The position numbers were made by a program, and so were the translations under genes. A stretch of 64,000 bases of DNA. Origin: Streptomyces sp. V1I1 (GTDB lineage: Bacteria > Actinomycetota > Actinomycetes > Streptomycetales > Streptomycetaceae). The stretch lies in contig NZ_JAUSZH010000001.1 in the NCBI RefSeq assembly GCF_030817355.1, forward strand, positions 7,601,001-7,665,000. The letters run 5' to 3'. Shown here one piece after another: positions 42,172 through 50,715 of the stretch (position 1 is its first letter; every line of letters begins with the position of its first letter). A model generated the notes under the pieces. It had not been told where the DNA came from, did no database searches, and saw only the letters and a list, made by a program, of their open reading frames with translations.

Positions 42172-44022
42172 TTACGAGAGGTCGAACTGTCCGGCCATCT
42201 GCTGGATCTTGACGATCACGAACTCCGCCGGCTTGACCGGCGCGATGCCGATCACGACATTGACCACTCCGGCGTCGATGTCGGCGTCGGTGGTGGTGTC
42301 CTTGTCGCACTTGACGAAGTACGCCTCGCGCGGCGTGCCGCCCTTGAACGCGCCCTGCCGGAACAGGTCGTTGAGGTACGCCGACGCCTTCAGCCGGATC
42401 TGCTGCCACAACTGCTCGTTGTTCGGCTCGAAGACGACCCACTGCAGACCGCGGTGCAGGCTCTCCTCGACATGCAGCGCGAGCCGGCGCACCGGCACGT
42501 ACTTCCACTCGCTACTCAGCGCGTCCGCGCCCTCGAGCGTGCGCGCGCCCCACACCAGCGGACCCACCACCGGGAAGGTGCGCAGGCAGTTGATGCCCAG
42601 CGGGTTGAGCAGCCCGTTCTCCCGGTCGGTGAGCTTGACCGTCAGCGACCGCACACCGGCCAGCCGCGCCTCTGTCCCGGCCGGCGCCTTCCATACGCCG
42701 CGCTCGCCGTCGGTCCTGGCGATGACGCCCGCGATCGCGCCCGAGGGCGGGAAGGAACGAAGCCGCCCCGTCAGCGGGTCGGTGAGCTGCAGATGCGGGA
42801 AGTACAGCCCCGCGTGACTGCTGCGCACGGGCTCGAACGCGCCGATCCCGGCCCGCGCCGCGTCCACGCTGCCCCAGGTCGACGGCGAGTCGACGAGCAG
42901 GAAGATCCGCCGCTCCCGGCACAGCTGCTCGGCGGCGGACAGCACGGTGACCATGTCCTCGGTGGACTCGTACGCCGAAAGCTCCGGCAGAGCCAGCAGG
43001 TTGACGTCGTCCACGTCGCGCAGCGCCTGTACGCCGGTCTTGCGCGCCTCGCTGCCGATGAGGTCGCGCGGCCCGGGCGGGTCGCCGTCCTTGCCGCCCT
43101 GGAGCGGGAAGACGGGCGGGTTGACCGAGGCCTCCAGGCCCAGGTCGTTGGCGCACTCGCCGATGAAGCGGACCACGTCGTCGGGGTCGACGGACCCGGC
43201 CACGACCTGGAGGCGGCGGCCGAAGGCGGTGACCTCGGCTCCGGCGAAGGCGTGCTTGCCGGGGGCGTCGGGCAGCGCGCGCAGCTTGCGCTCAAGAAGC
43301 AGGGCGAGCTCGGTGACAGTGCGCGGCGGCTCGCCGTCGTGGTCGGGCTCGTAGAGCGTGAACTCCCGCTCCACGTCTCCGATCTTGACCTTCAACTCGA
43401 CATTGAGGTCCGGCAGTTCGGCCGAGAACGGCTTGGAGACGGTACCGGAGGGGTCGGGCCGGTCCTCGTCGAGTGCCTTGACCCGGACGAGGGAGGAGCC
43501 GGCATTGACGACCGTCTCCACGAAGCGGCCGTGGCCGGAGTGCATCGAGAGTCCGGTGAAGGACTCACGGGCGCCGCCACGGGCGTCGAGGATATGCAGG
43601 TTGAACGTCTTGTCCGGGGTGGGGGTGTCGTGGTCGACGGCCACCCGCAGGCCCGAGCCCCAGACGCCGGGCTCCTTGGCGTGCACCTCCAGCACCGGGC
43701 ACTCGCTGTGCCCCTCGGTGGAGTGGAGCGTGACGCACGCTTCCTCGCCGGTGCCGGCCTTGGCGACACGGACGATCACCGCGACCGTACCGCCGTTGCC
43801 GAAGAACTGGTGCACCGCGTAACTGACCGCGCTCTGCGAGGTGAGTCCGCCGAAGCGCCGCTCGAAGTCCGCGAAGCTGGTGACCCGCACTGGTTGGTTG
43901 AGCGGACCCCGGCGGGTGTGCCCCACGAACGCGGTCACCGACGTGGTGACCGAGGCGATGGTCCGGATGCTGCTGGGAAGTTCTTCGATGTATACGCCGG
44001 GATAGCCCATGTGCGTCGGCAT
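42172..44022 (-). CDS. CIS contractile sheath protein
   Basis: The 616-residue protein is the phage tail sheath: N-terminal arm 'YPGVYIEELPSSIRTIASV', 'TSVTAFVGHTRRGPLNQPVRV', and the C-terminal core 'YVPVRRLALHVEESLHRGLQ', 'FEPNNEQLWQQIRLKASAYL' with the terminal handshake strand 'IGIAPVKPAEFVIVKIQQM'. An inserted variable domain lies between about residues 120 and 330. ATG 44022 has GGAGGGGG upstream; ATG 44010 is a weaker alternative. It is the first gene of the operon, and only one sheath gene is present. Confidence 0.95.
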   Translation of the reverse strand: MPTHMGYPGVYIEELPSSIRTIASVTTSVTAFVGHTRRGPLNQPVRVTSFADFERRFGGLTSQSAVSYAVHQFFGNGGTVAVIVRVAKAGTGEEACVTLHSTEGHSECPVLEVHAKEPGVWGSGLRVAVDHDTPTPDKTFNLHILDARGGARESFTGLSMHSGHGRFVETVVNAGSSLVRVKALDEDRPDPSGTVSKPFSAELPDLNVELKVKIGDVEREFTLYEPDHDGEPPRTVTELALLLERKLRALPDAPGKHAFAGAEVTAFGRRLQVVAGSVDPDDVVRFIGECANDLGLEASVNPPVFPLQGGKDGDPPGPRDLIGSEARKTGVQALRDVDDVNLLALPELSAYESTEDMVTVLSAAEQLCRERRIFLLVDSPSTWGSVDAARAGIGAFEPVRSSHAGLYFPHLQLTDPLTGRLRSFPPSGAIAGVIARTDGERGVWKAPAGTEARLAGVRSLTVKLTDRENGLLNPLGINCLRTFPVVGPLVWGARTLEGADALSSEWKYVPVRRLALHVEESLHRGLQWVVFEPNNEQLWQQIRLKASAYLNDLFRQGAFKGGTPREAYFVKCDKDTTTDADIDAGVVNVVIGIAPVKPAEFVIVKIQQMAGQFDLS

Positions 44023-44792
44023 TCCCCCTCCATTCCCTTCGCGCACCAAGAGATGAGGAGGGAGGTGAAGAAACCACGCGTATGCGTCCAGCAGGCATAC
44101 GCGCTCATCACTGCATTCCCCCGTCACACACCCCGTGCGATATCGGTCTCGCAGGGCCATCGGCATGTGCCTGTGCTTGTGGCTCCTGATGCATGAGTGC
44201 CTCTGGGGAGTCTGGTTCGCCGCTGAAGGGTCGGTCAAGAGACCGATTCAGTCATCCGGTGATCATTGGCTGTGCGGTGATCGGCGGCGATTTGGCGTGG
44301 TCAGAGGGATATCGCCGGTCGAATATGGAGAGGTATTCACGATCGCTTCACAGGAAAATGCCATCAGGGGTGGGAAACAAGCCGAATGCAACTGACCCCG
44401 GCGCGCCGCCTTGTGTCCAGTTCGTGAGAAATGACCAACTCCAACTCCCCTTCGGCGGGGCGGCGTTGGCGGGAAGGCTCCCTGGTCGAGGCGGGAATCC
44501 GGTCGTTTGGCCGGTCCTGCGCCACGACCCGGCTGCGCCTGGGGCGATGCCTTCGGGTGCAGTGAAAATCAGGACGAAGGCTGTACTTCTCCGGTCTCCC
44601 GTCTGCCTTCCGTCGACGGTTGCGACATGACCCGTTGACACTCGTGCGGCACGGCGGTATCCCGAACCTTCTTCACCTTCTCCGGTGCGTACGGGAAGGC
44701 CGGCGCCGCGGCGGAGAGGGCCTGTCTCGACCGTACGAAGCATTGGGTGAGCGAGTTCGCCAAGCGGCGGGAGTGAAGCGGCGGGAGTGAGG
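44023..44792. other. Intergenic region upstream of the CIS operon
   Basis: I see no supported gene in these 770 bases. Parts (about 44230-44400) are visibly richer in A+T than the surroundings, as expected of a promoter region for the minus-strand CIS operon. A small inverted repeat, TCGGTCAAGAGACCGA, lies at 44231-44246 and contains TTGACC on the minus strand; it could be an operator or part of a promoter. I could not assign a -10 box. Short frames on both strands lack ribosome-binding sites and family similarity. Confidence 0.5.
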
Positions 44793-46118
44793 TCAGACCC
44801 GTCCTGCCGCGCGGTGCGGCTCGAACCAGCTGCCGCTGTCCGGCGGTGCGGGCTCAGACTGTGCTTCCGGCTGAGGCTCGGAGTGGGACTCGGGTGCCTG
44901 GAGGTCGAGCGGGCGCGTACGGGCGTCGGGATCGATCCAGTTCACCGGGCGCGGATCGAGGAACTGTTCCGCGTGTGAGACGTGTCCGCGCTGTTGCACC
45001 GACGAGGGCAATGGATCCCGGATAAGCGATTCTGCGGGCAGCCCGCACTCGTAGAGCAACTCGGCCGTCTCCTGCACGAACATCACGGGACCACACAGAT
45101 AGACGGTCTCGCCGGTCCACTGCCGGCGCGCGCGCAGATTGCTGTGCAGCCGTTCCGCGGCCCGCGTCCGGCCCTCGGCCCGCTCCTCGTACCACCAGTA
45201 GGCGCTCAGATAGGGGTGGGCCCGCAGGAGGCCGACGAGGGAGCCCCCGTCGTAGAAGTCGGCCTCGCCACGGGCCACGACATCGATACGGATTCGAGGT
45301 GTGGGCTTGCGGGCGAGTAACTCGTCCAGGACCGCCTTGACCGGGGCCCAGCCCGAGCCGGCGGCTATCAGAGTGACGGCCGGAGTGCCGGGCGGCGGGG
45401 CGAGCGCGGATCCCGAGGCGGCGCCCAGGCGCAGTATGTGGCCGGGCTCTGTGTGGTCGCACAACACATTGCTGAGCAGTCCATGGGCAACCCGGCCGAT
45501 ATGGAATTCGAGCACACCGTCACGGTCGGGGCGGCCGGCCAGGGAGTATGGCCGCCACACACCCGGCAGATCCGGATGCTCGATCGTGGCGTACTGGCCG
45601 GGGCGCCATGGATAGCGGGCGGACGGAACGGCGCGGATGACGGCCGTGTGCCCGCCGTGCAGCCGGTGCGAGACGACAGTGGCCTCCCACGACGCGGGCT
45701 CGTCCGCGGCGACAGAACTGTGCGCCCCGCCGGTCATGGCCTCGGCTGTGGTTGCGTACACCCGCAGCCAGGCCGTTTCGCTCCGCGCGTTCCACGACTG
45801 GGTGCTGTGGTAGCGGACCGCGGCGACGAGACTCTCGCCCACCGCCGCGTAGTCGTCGTCGCTTATCCCGAACTTGCGGTGATCCCGGCCGAGTTGAGCC
45901 AGATGGGCGGGGAGCCCGGGGTGGCCGAGATGGTCCACGACCTGCACCAGGGCGGCGAACAGCCGCTCGTACTGATCGTCCATCGCGGCCGGAAACAGCT
46001 TCCGCAGCTCTGGATGGTGGGTGAACAGGTGGGCGTAGAAGTAACGCACCACATGACTTGCACGCCGTCTGACGCGTTCCAGGCTCGCTCTGACCAGATC
46101 TATGTCGTCGTCGTTCAT
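44793..46118 (-). CDS. Flavohemoglobin-like globin with FAD/NAD reductase domain
   Basis: The 441-residue protein joins a globin domain (residues about 1-135; helix B Tyr in 'VVRYFYAHLF', proximal His80 in 'LGRDHRKFGI') to a ferredoxin-reductase module with FAD motif 'RPYSLAGRP', NAD motif 'AAGSGWAPVKAVLDEL' and 'VYLCGPVMFVQETAELL'. Flavohemoglobins oxidise nitric oxide to nitrate and protect from nitrosative stress. The last 70 residues are a Glu/Pro/Ser-rich tail not found in classical Hmp. ATG 46118 follows GGGGGAA; the frame to 46226 was trimmed. It lies upstream of the CIS operon on the same strand, after a 770-base gap. Confidence 0.9.
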   Translation of the reverse strand: MNDDDIDLVRASLERVRRRASHVVRYFYAHLFTHHPELRKLFPAAMDDQYERLFAALVQVVDHLGHPGLPAHLAQLGRDHRKFGISDDDYAAVGESLVAAVRYHSTQSWNARSETAWLRVYATTAEAMTGGAHSSVAADEPASWEATVVSHRLHGGHTAVIRAVPSARYPWRPGQYATIEHPDLPGVWRPYSLAGRPDRDGVLEFHIGRVAHGLLSNVLCDHTEPGHILRLGAASGSALAPPPGTPAVTLIAAGSGWAPVKAVLDELLARKPTPRIRIDVVARGEADFYDGGSLVGLLRAHPYLSAYWWYEERAEGRTRAAERLHSNLRARRQWTGETVYLCGPVMFVQETAELLYECGLPAESLIRDPLPSSVQQRGHVSHAEQFLDPRPVNWIDPDARTRPLDLQAPESHSEPQPEAQSEPAPPDSGSWFEPHRAAGRV

Positions 46119-46276
46119 GGATTCCCCCGGGGCTGCACGGTTGCGCGATAGTTGAACGCGCGTCACAGTGCTGAGCGAGCTGAACCGTATCAACTCGTAG
46201 GCGAATCCGAGTCGTTGTGGCATCACTTACTTCTCGACTGGAACATTCCCCTTCCGGGCGGGACAACGGACCGCTG

Positions 46277-47059
46277 CTACAGGCCCTGCCAGGCGGGCTT
46301 GGCGGCGTAGGTGGCGCGGAAGTAGTCGGCGAGCTTGAGGCTGGAGGCCGCCGCCTCGTCGACCACGATCGTGGCGTGCGGGTGGAGCTGTAGGGCGGAT
46401 GCGGGCACCAGCGCGGAAAGCGGGCCTTCGACGGCGAGCGCCACGGCGTCGGCCTTCGCCTCGCCGGTGGCCAGCAGGACCAGATGGCGGGCCTCCAGGA
46501 TGGTGCCGATGCCCTGGGTGATCACATGGTGGGGGACCTCGTCGATGCCGTCGAAGAACCGGGCGTTGTCCTGCCGGGTCTGCTCGGTCAGCGTCTTGAT
46601 CCGGGTGCGGGAGGCGAGCGACGAACAGGGCTCGTTGAAGCCGATGTGCCCGTCGGTGCCGATGCCGAGCAGCTGGAGGTCGACGCCGCCGGACTCGGCC
46701 AGCGCGCGGTCGTAGGCGAGGCAGGCGGCCGCGACGTCGTCAGCGGTCCCGTCGGGGCCGATGAAGGACGCGTCGGTGAGCCCGAGGGGTTCGACGACCT
46801 CGCGCAGGACCACGGAGCGATACGACTCGGGGTGGCCGGAGGGCAGTCCGACGTACTCGTCGAGCTGGCAGATCCGGGCACGGGAAGCGTCCACTTCCGA
46901 GGCGCGCACTTTTGCCGAGAGGGCTTCGTAGACGGGCAGCGGGGTCGAACCGGTGGCGACGCCGAGGAGGGCGTCGGGCTTGCGTAGCAGCAGGTCGGCC
47001 ATGGCTTCGGCGATGAGCTCGCCGCCCGTGGCGGAGTCCGGGACGATGACAACTTCCAC
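46277..47059 (-). CDS. nagB: Glucosamine-6-phosphate deaminase
   Basis: The 260-residue protein converts glucosamine-6-phosphate to fructose-6-phosphate and ammonia, feeding N-acetylglucosamine from cell wall or chitin into glycolysis. It shows the family motifs 'LGVATGSTPLPVYEAL', 'ICQLDEYVGLPSGHPESY', 'LGIGTDGHIGFNEP' with the catalytic Asp/His, and 'TRIKTLTEQTR'. A DasR-responsive element lies 27 bases upstream, so expression should follow GlcN-6-P through DasR as in S. coelicolor. Length and motifs are complete. Confidence 0.96.
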   Translation of the reverse strand: MEVVIVPDSATGGELIAEAMADLLLRKPDALLGVATGSTPLPVYEALSAKVRASEVDASRARICQLDEYVGLPSGHPESYRSVVLREVVEPLGLTDASFIGPDGTADDVAAACLAYDRALAESGGVDLQLLGIGTDGHIGFNEPCSSLASRTRIKTLTEQTRQDNARFFDGIDEVPHHVITQGIGTILEARHLVLLATGEAKADAVALAVEGPLSALVPASALQLHPHATIVVDEAAASSLKLADYFRATYAAKPAWQGL

Positions 47060-47085
47060 GAAAGATCCCTGTCTCTTGAGGCACG

Positions 47086-47101
47086 AGTGGTGTAGACCAA
47101 T
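47086..47101. promoter_or_regulatory. DasR-responsive element (dre) of nagB
   Basis: The 16-base site AGTGGTGTAGACCAAT closely matches the Streptomyces dre consensus AGTGGTCTAGACCACT, with three differences, and keeps the central GTAGAC-type palindrome. It lies between nagB and the divergent alpha/beta hydrolase gene. The GntR regulator DasR binds such sites and is released by glucosamine-6-phosphate. Confidence 0.88.
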
Positions 47102-47283
47102 CTACCTGGTAGGCAGGGGTGCTGTCGCGTGCGGGATATCCGGCCCGGCTGGGCGTTCCGCCCGCCCCACAGCAGGCCGTACCCGGGGTGAAACCTGGTG
47201 GAAATCCCCCGTGCGGTGGCGGCTATACGCTCGAAGGAGCAGATTCGAAAGAGCGGATGAGGAACCGCGTAGGAGGTGAGCGG

Positions 47284-48285
47284 ATGGTCACCGGCCTCGG
47301 ACCGCAGACATCGGACCGCAGCAGGCTGCGGTCCGTCAGCGAAGACGATGTGCAGCTGCGCCACTATGTGGTGCACGGCTACCGGCGCGCATACCGGATC
47401 GCCGGCGAAGGTCCGGCCGTCCTCCTCGTCCACGGCATAGGAGACTCCTCCGCCACCTGGGTGGACCTGATCCCCGGGCTGGCCCGTCGCTACACCGTCA
47501 TCGCACCCGACCTCCTGGGCCACGGCGCCTCGGACAAGCCGCGTGCGGACTACTCGGTTGCGGCCTACGCGAACGGCATGCGGGACCTGCTCGGAGTGCT
47601 GGGCATCGACCGGGCCACCCTCGTCGGCCATTCGCTCGGCGGGGGAGTGGCCATGCAGTTCGCGTACCAGTTCCCCGAGCGCACCGAACGACTGGTCCTC
47701 GTCAGCGCGGGCGGCGTCGGCCGCGAGGTCAATCCCGTCCTCAGGGCGGTCTCCCTGCCGGGCGCCGACCTGCTGCTCTCGGCGCTGAACCTGCCGGGGA
47801 TGCGGCAGGGGACCGGCCTGTTCGCCGAGCTGATCAGGATGCTGGACACCGACCTCGGGCAGGACGCGCCCGAGCTGCTCAACCTCGTGGACGCACTGCC
47901 GGACGCTACCTCGCGCAGCGCCTTCATACGCACACTGCGGGCCGTCGTCGACTGGCGGGGCCAGGTGGTGACCATGCTCGACCGCTGCTATCTGGCGCAG
48001 GGGATGCCGACGATGCTGCTGTGGGGATCGCGCGACAGCGTGGTGCCGGTTGAGCACGCGCACGGCGCGCATGCGGCAATGCCCGGAAGCCGATTGGAGA
48101 TCTTCGAGGGCGCGGGCCACTTTCCCTTCCACGCCGATCCGGCGCGCTTTCTGGCGCTGGTCGAGGACTTCATCGAGACGACCCGCCCCGCCGACTGGAG
48201 TACGGAGCGCTGGCGGGAGCTGCTGCGGGCCGGACGCGTTGTCGAGGACGAGCTGCAACTGGCGAGCGAGCGCAGCGCGACCTGA
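47284..48285 (+). CDS. Alpha/beta hydrolase
   Basis: A 333-residue serine hydrolase. The oxyanion motif 'VHGIGDSSATW' and nucleophile elbow 'GHSLGGG' are clear; the acid is likely the Asp in 'LLWGSRDSVVP' and the base the His in 'GAGHFPFHADP'. No signal peptide is present, so it acts in the cytoplasm; the substrate is not predictable. ATG 47284 has the near-perfect ribosome-binding site GGAGGTGA. It diverges from nagB over 224 bases that contain the dre, but a DasR link for this gene is not shown. Confidence 0.92.
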   Translation: MVTGLGPQTSDRSRLRSVSEDDVQLRHYVVHGYRRAYRIAGEGPAVLLVHGIGDSSATWVDLIPGLARRYTVIAPDLLGHGASDKPRADYSVAAYANGMRDLLGVLGIDRATLVGHSLGGGVAMQFAYQFPERTERLVLVSAGGVGREVNPVLRAVSLPGADLLLSALNLPGMRQGTGLFAELIRMLDTDLGQDAPELLNLVDALPDATSRSAFIRTLRAVVDWRGQVVTMLDRCYLAQGMPTMLLWGSRDSVVPVEHAHGAHAAMPGSRLEIFEGAGHFPFHADPARFLALVEDFIETTRPADWSTERWRELLRAGRVVEDELQLASERSAT

Positions 48286-48300
48286 GGACGCGCCTGCTTG

Positions 48301-48516
48301 TCAGAACAGAGGAAGTTGACCGGGGAAGTCCGGCACGAAAGCTCCGTCGAGATCGGGCTGCAGGGCCGGATCGAGCTGCGCGTGCTGCCGGGACCCGGGG
48401 CAGGAGACCAACTCGGCCGCGGTACGCGAGCCAACCGGGTCATGGCGGGCGAACCGTCCGGCGACGACGGCGATTTCGCGACGGCAGACCGGACAACGGC
48501 GGCGGGGAGCGGACAT
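48301..48516 (-). CDS. Small zinc-ribbon-like hypothetical protein
   Basis: A 71-residue protein with 'RRRCPVCRREIAVVAGRFARHD' (split here by length limits: CPVC near residue 7) and a second Cys in 'ELVSCPGS', ending in 'FPGQLPLF'. The CxxC pair suggests a zinc knuckle. It is convergent with the hydrolase gene (15-base gap) and 100 bases downstream of the sortase gene. The family appears to be a conserved actinobacterial hypothetical; function is unknown. The ribosome-binding site is weak. Confidence 0.65.
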   Translation of the reverse strand: MSAPRRRCPVCRREIAVVAGRFARHDPVGSRTAAELVSCPGSRQHAQLDPALQPDLDGAFVPDFPGQLPLF

Positions 48517-48616
48517 GCCCCCAGTCTGCCAGCCGGCTGGACGGGCCTCGTTGCCGAGCCGGCGCCCCATGCGACTGATCGGAGCCGGTGAGCAGACCGA
48601 CAACTGCTCCACCTCG

Positions 48617-49249
48617 TCACCGCACCTCGACAAGGCGGGCGAACGCCACGACGTTCCCGTCGTAACCGGTCTTCTTCGTGTAGCCGCCGCCGCAGGTGAT
48701 CAGGCGCAACTCGGGCTCCCGGGTGTCCTGGTAGACGAGGGCGGCCGGGAAATTCTTCTTGGCGTAAGTCTCGATGCCGTACACGGCGAACACTGCCGTA
48801 CGGCCGTCCCCGCGCAGGATCTCGATGCGACTGCCCTGCTCCAGTGCGCCGAGTGAGTAGAAGACGGCCGGGCCCGCCTTGTTGTCGACATGGCCGACGA
48901 TGACGGACGTGCCCCGCTCGCCGGGGCCGGCCGCGCCTTTGTACCAGCCGGCGAGATTGCTCTTCTCCAGCGGCGGCGCATCGATCCGGCCGTCGCCGTC
49001 GAGGCCGACCTCGGTGAGCGGGGCGTCGAGCCGGACGGACGGAATGGCGATCCGCCGTGGCGGGGAGTGGGGGAGCGCATCGGGCGCGGGTGGCAGCGGG
49101 TCGGCCGCGCTGTGGCGGGCCCCGACGGCGGAGCCGGGCTGGGGCGGGCCGCCGGCCGCCTCGGTGGATCCGTTGCGCAGGAGGAACAGCCCGAGCAGCA
49201 GGACAGAGGCGACCGTGAACCACGAGCTGCGGTGCTTGAACGTGTGCAT
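48617..49249 (-). CDS. Class F sortase
   Basis: A 210-residue membrane-anchored transpeptidase. An N-terminal hydrophobic segment ('WFTVASVLLLGLFLL', residues about 9-23) is followed by a Pro/Ser-rich linker and the sortase barrel with catalytic His in 'VIVGHVDN', Cys in 'LRLITCGGG' and a C-terminal Arg in 'VAFARLVEVR'. Class F sortases of actinobacteria attach proteins to peptidoglycan. ATG 49249 has GAGGAAGAG upstream. It lies 91 bases after the surface-protein gene, its likely substrate or partner, in the same direction. Confidence 0.93.
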   Translation of the reverse strand: MHTFKHRSSWFTVASVLLLGLFLLRNGSTEAAGGPPQPGSAVGARHSAADPLPPAPDALPHSPPRRIAIPSVRLDAPLTEVGLDGDGRIDAPPLEKSNLAGWYKGAAGPGERGTSVIVGHVDNKAGPAVFYSLGALEQGSRIEILRGDGRTAVFAVYGIETYAKKNFPAALVYQDTREPELRLITCGGGYTKKTGYDGNVVAFARLVEVR

Positions 49250-49340
49250 GGGCGCTCTTCCTCGGTCCCGTTTGTGTCTCGGGTGGCGCTCCGCCGCCCA
49301 GGACCTCGGGGCCCGGGGCGGCGGAGCCGCTGTGTCGGCG

Positions 49341-50165
49341 TCAGACGCCTTCTCCTGACCTGCGGCGCAGCAGCAGGACACCGCCGCCGAGCACACCTCC
49401 CGCGACGAGGGCGGAGCCGACGGCGATCTGCGCGGGGCTCAGATCGGCGAAGCTGCCGCCGGCGCCGGCATCGACGCCCGCGCCGGGCTTCCTCATGTCG
49501 GAACCGGTGTGCGAGGTTCCCGTGCCTGTGTGCGAGTCGGTGCGCGAGTCGCCGGTCTCGTCTTCGGCCTTGGTGTGCGAGTCGCCGGTCTCGGCTTCGG
49601 TCTTGGTGGGTGCCTGGCCGGTTTCGCCCTTGGTCTCGGTCTCGGTGTGCAAGTCGCCGGTTTCGGCCTTGGTCTCGGTCTCAGTGAGTGCGTCGCCGGG
49701 TTCGGTCGCCGTGAGCGCGTCCCCGGTCTCGGCCTCGGTCCCGGTGTGCGAGTCGCCGGTCTCGGCCTCGGTCCCGGTGGGCGAGTCCCCCGTATCCGTC
49801 CCGGTCGCGGTGAGCGAGCCGGAGCCGCTGCTGATGGCGAGGGCCGTGGTGACCTTCTCGCCGTTGCAGTCGAAGGTGACCTCGTCCTCGGCGCCCGGCT
49901 TGGCCGTCGCGTCGATCTTCACCGTGCCGGGGTGGCCTTCATCGAGCGTGACGGTTTCGAAGACTCCGGATGACACGGTCACGGTCGGGACTTCACACTC
50001 GGTGGCGTTCAGAGTCACGGTGCCGCCGGGCGCGACGGTCGAGGGGGTGACCGTGAAACCGGCAGGGGTGACGTCGCCCTCGTCGGCGGCCAGGGCGGTT
50101 GGCGCGCCGACGGCCAGCGCGGCGGTGCCGATCAGGGCGAGGGAGGCGACACGTATCGCACGCAT
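49341..50165 (-). CDS. Secreted cell-surface protein with Thr/Glu/Gly repeats and C-terminal membrane anchor
   Basis: The 274-residue protein has a Sec signal peptide ('MRAIRVASLALIGTAALAVG' then 'APTALAADE'), one strand-rich domain (residues about 30-110; 'FTVTPSTVAPGGTVTLNATE'), a long repetitive stretch built from 'TEAETGDSHTG'-like units, and a C-terminal hydrophobic helix ('IAVGSALVAGGVLGGGVLLL') with RRR. This is the layout of sortase substrates, but I see no LPxTG- or LAxTG-type motif just before the helix ('GSFADLSPAQ'). It may be anchored by the helix alone. It precedes the class F sortase gene. Confidence 0.85.
   Translation of the reverse strand: MRAIRVASLALIGTAALAVGAPTALAADEGDVTPAGFTVTPSTVAPGGTVTLNATECEVPTVTVSSGVFETVTLDEGHPGTVKIDATAKPGAEDEVTFDCNGEKVTTALAISSGSGSLTATGTDTGDSPTGTEAETGDSHTGTEAETGDALTATEPGDALTETETKAETGDLHTETETKGETGQAPTKTEAETGDSHTKAEDETGDSRTDSHTGTGTSHTGSDMRKPGAGVDAGAGGSFADLSPAQIAVGSALVAGGVLGGGVLLLRRRSGEGV
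49539..49800. repeat. Degenerate tandem repeats encoding the Thr/Glu/Gly stalk
   Basis: Units of about 18-36 bases based on 'GTCGCCGGTCTCGGC' and 'GAGTCGCCGGTCTCG' recur through this segment of the surface-protein gene. All preserve frame, so the stalk length can vary by recombination. Boundaries are approximate. Confidence 0.75.
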
Positions 50166-50405
50166 GGTCAGTTCTCCGTGTTCCCGAGGGCCATTGCGGA
50201 CGACTTCCGCGCAGGAGAAGAAGTGCCCCTCGTTGGGAAAGACGCTAGGAGGCCGACCGGGGCGCCGCATGCGGCGAGGACGGCCGGCCTCGGCCTGTCA
50301 CCACCCGTCCGTCGCAGTGGCCGCGACGGTCCTGCCAGGTCACGCGGTACGGCCGGGAGCCCGGCCGATCCGCGGCCTACGCGAGTCCGATCGAGTGACC
50401 GCGTC
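50166..50405. other. Leader region of the surface-protein gene
   Basis: I see no gene here. The ribosome-binding site GGAGAAC of the minus-strand surface-protein gene is at its left end. No clear -35/-10 pair was found. Its right end adjoins the hairpin terminator at 50406-50438. Confidence 0.5.
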
Positions 50406-50438
50406 ACCCGGTGGCTCTGCGGGAGCGAGCCACCGGGT
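50406..50438 (-). terminator. Perfect 12-bp hairpin after the CobW fragment
   Basis: ACCCGGTGGCTC (50406-50417) pairs perfectly with GAGCCACCGGGT (50427-50438) over a nine-base loop. It lies 21 bases past the stop of the CobW-type fragment at 50459, on the minus strand, and is presumably the terminator of the former full-length gene. Confidence 0.85.
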
Positions 50439-50458
50439 CCGGCCGGCGACCCCAGGCC

Positions 50459-50715
50459 CTAACGGAGCGTCACGGACGGCGTGCGGTGATCCTCGGTGCA
50501 GTGAACGTCCCACGCGGGGAAGGGATCGTGCCACGGTCCCGTCTCGTCCGCGCCGACGAGGCAGCCGTCGAGCGCGCCGCGCAGCGCCTCTGCGCGCAGT
50601 CCGGTGCCGATGAAGACCAGCTCCTGGCCCTGACCGCTCTCCGCCTCGTGCATGCCCGAAGGCTCGAAGCGGGCGACGGCACCGGCCTGCGGCCACAGAC
50701 CGGTGACGAGCTCGC
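50459..50715 (-). pseudogene. CobW/G3E GTPase, C-terminal fragment
   Basis: About 85 codons remain of a CobW C-terminal domain: 'LWPQAGAVARFEPSG', 'QELVFIGTGLRAEALRGALD', 'DPFPAWDVHCTEDH'. The GTPase domain with Walker A and the metal motif is gone. The frame is closed upstream by TAA near 50745, so translation could only start inside the fragment. The terminator hairpin is intact. Homologues in Streptomyces are zinc-responsive GTPases, often under Zur. A TGAAAATG half-site lies at about 50733, just upstream of the fragment. I infer a deletion that removed the 5' part of the gene. Confidence 0.75.

Larger units (their letters stand above)
14474..44022 (-). other. Contractile injection system (eCIS-like, phage-tail-derived) operon
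   Basis: Twenty consecutive minus-strand genes, most overlapping by ATGA or spaced under 60 bases, encode a phage-tail-like injection machine. In order of transcription: sheath, tube, zinc-ribbon protein, Pro/Ala-rich linker protein, DUF4255 cap, AAA+ ATPase, small protein, DUF4157 protein, candidate immunity protein, tube initiator, LysM protein, gpD, gpV, PAAR, gp25, two gpJ-like proteins, gpI-like protein, DUF6519 protein and amidase. This matches the Afp/Pvc/Cis plan (Pvc1, 2, 5/7, 8-12, 15 and 16 equivalents). Streptomyces systems of this kind are reported to act inside the producer cytoplasm in cell death and differentiation. No tape-measure or tail-fibre gene is recognisable. Confidence 0.93.

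Noticed and set aside
44635-44663. TTGACA-N17-TATCCC on the plus strand resembling a housekeeping promoter
   Set aside because: No plus-strand gene lies within 2.6 kb downstream and the -10 match is poor.
44135-44743. Small open frames in the gap before the sheath gene
   Set aside because: They lack ribosome-binding sites, overlap one another on both strands and show no similarity to known proteins.
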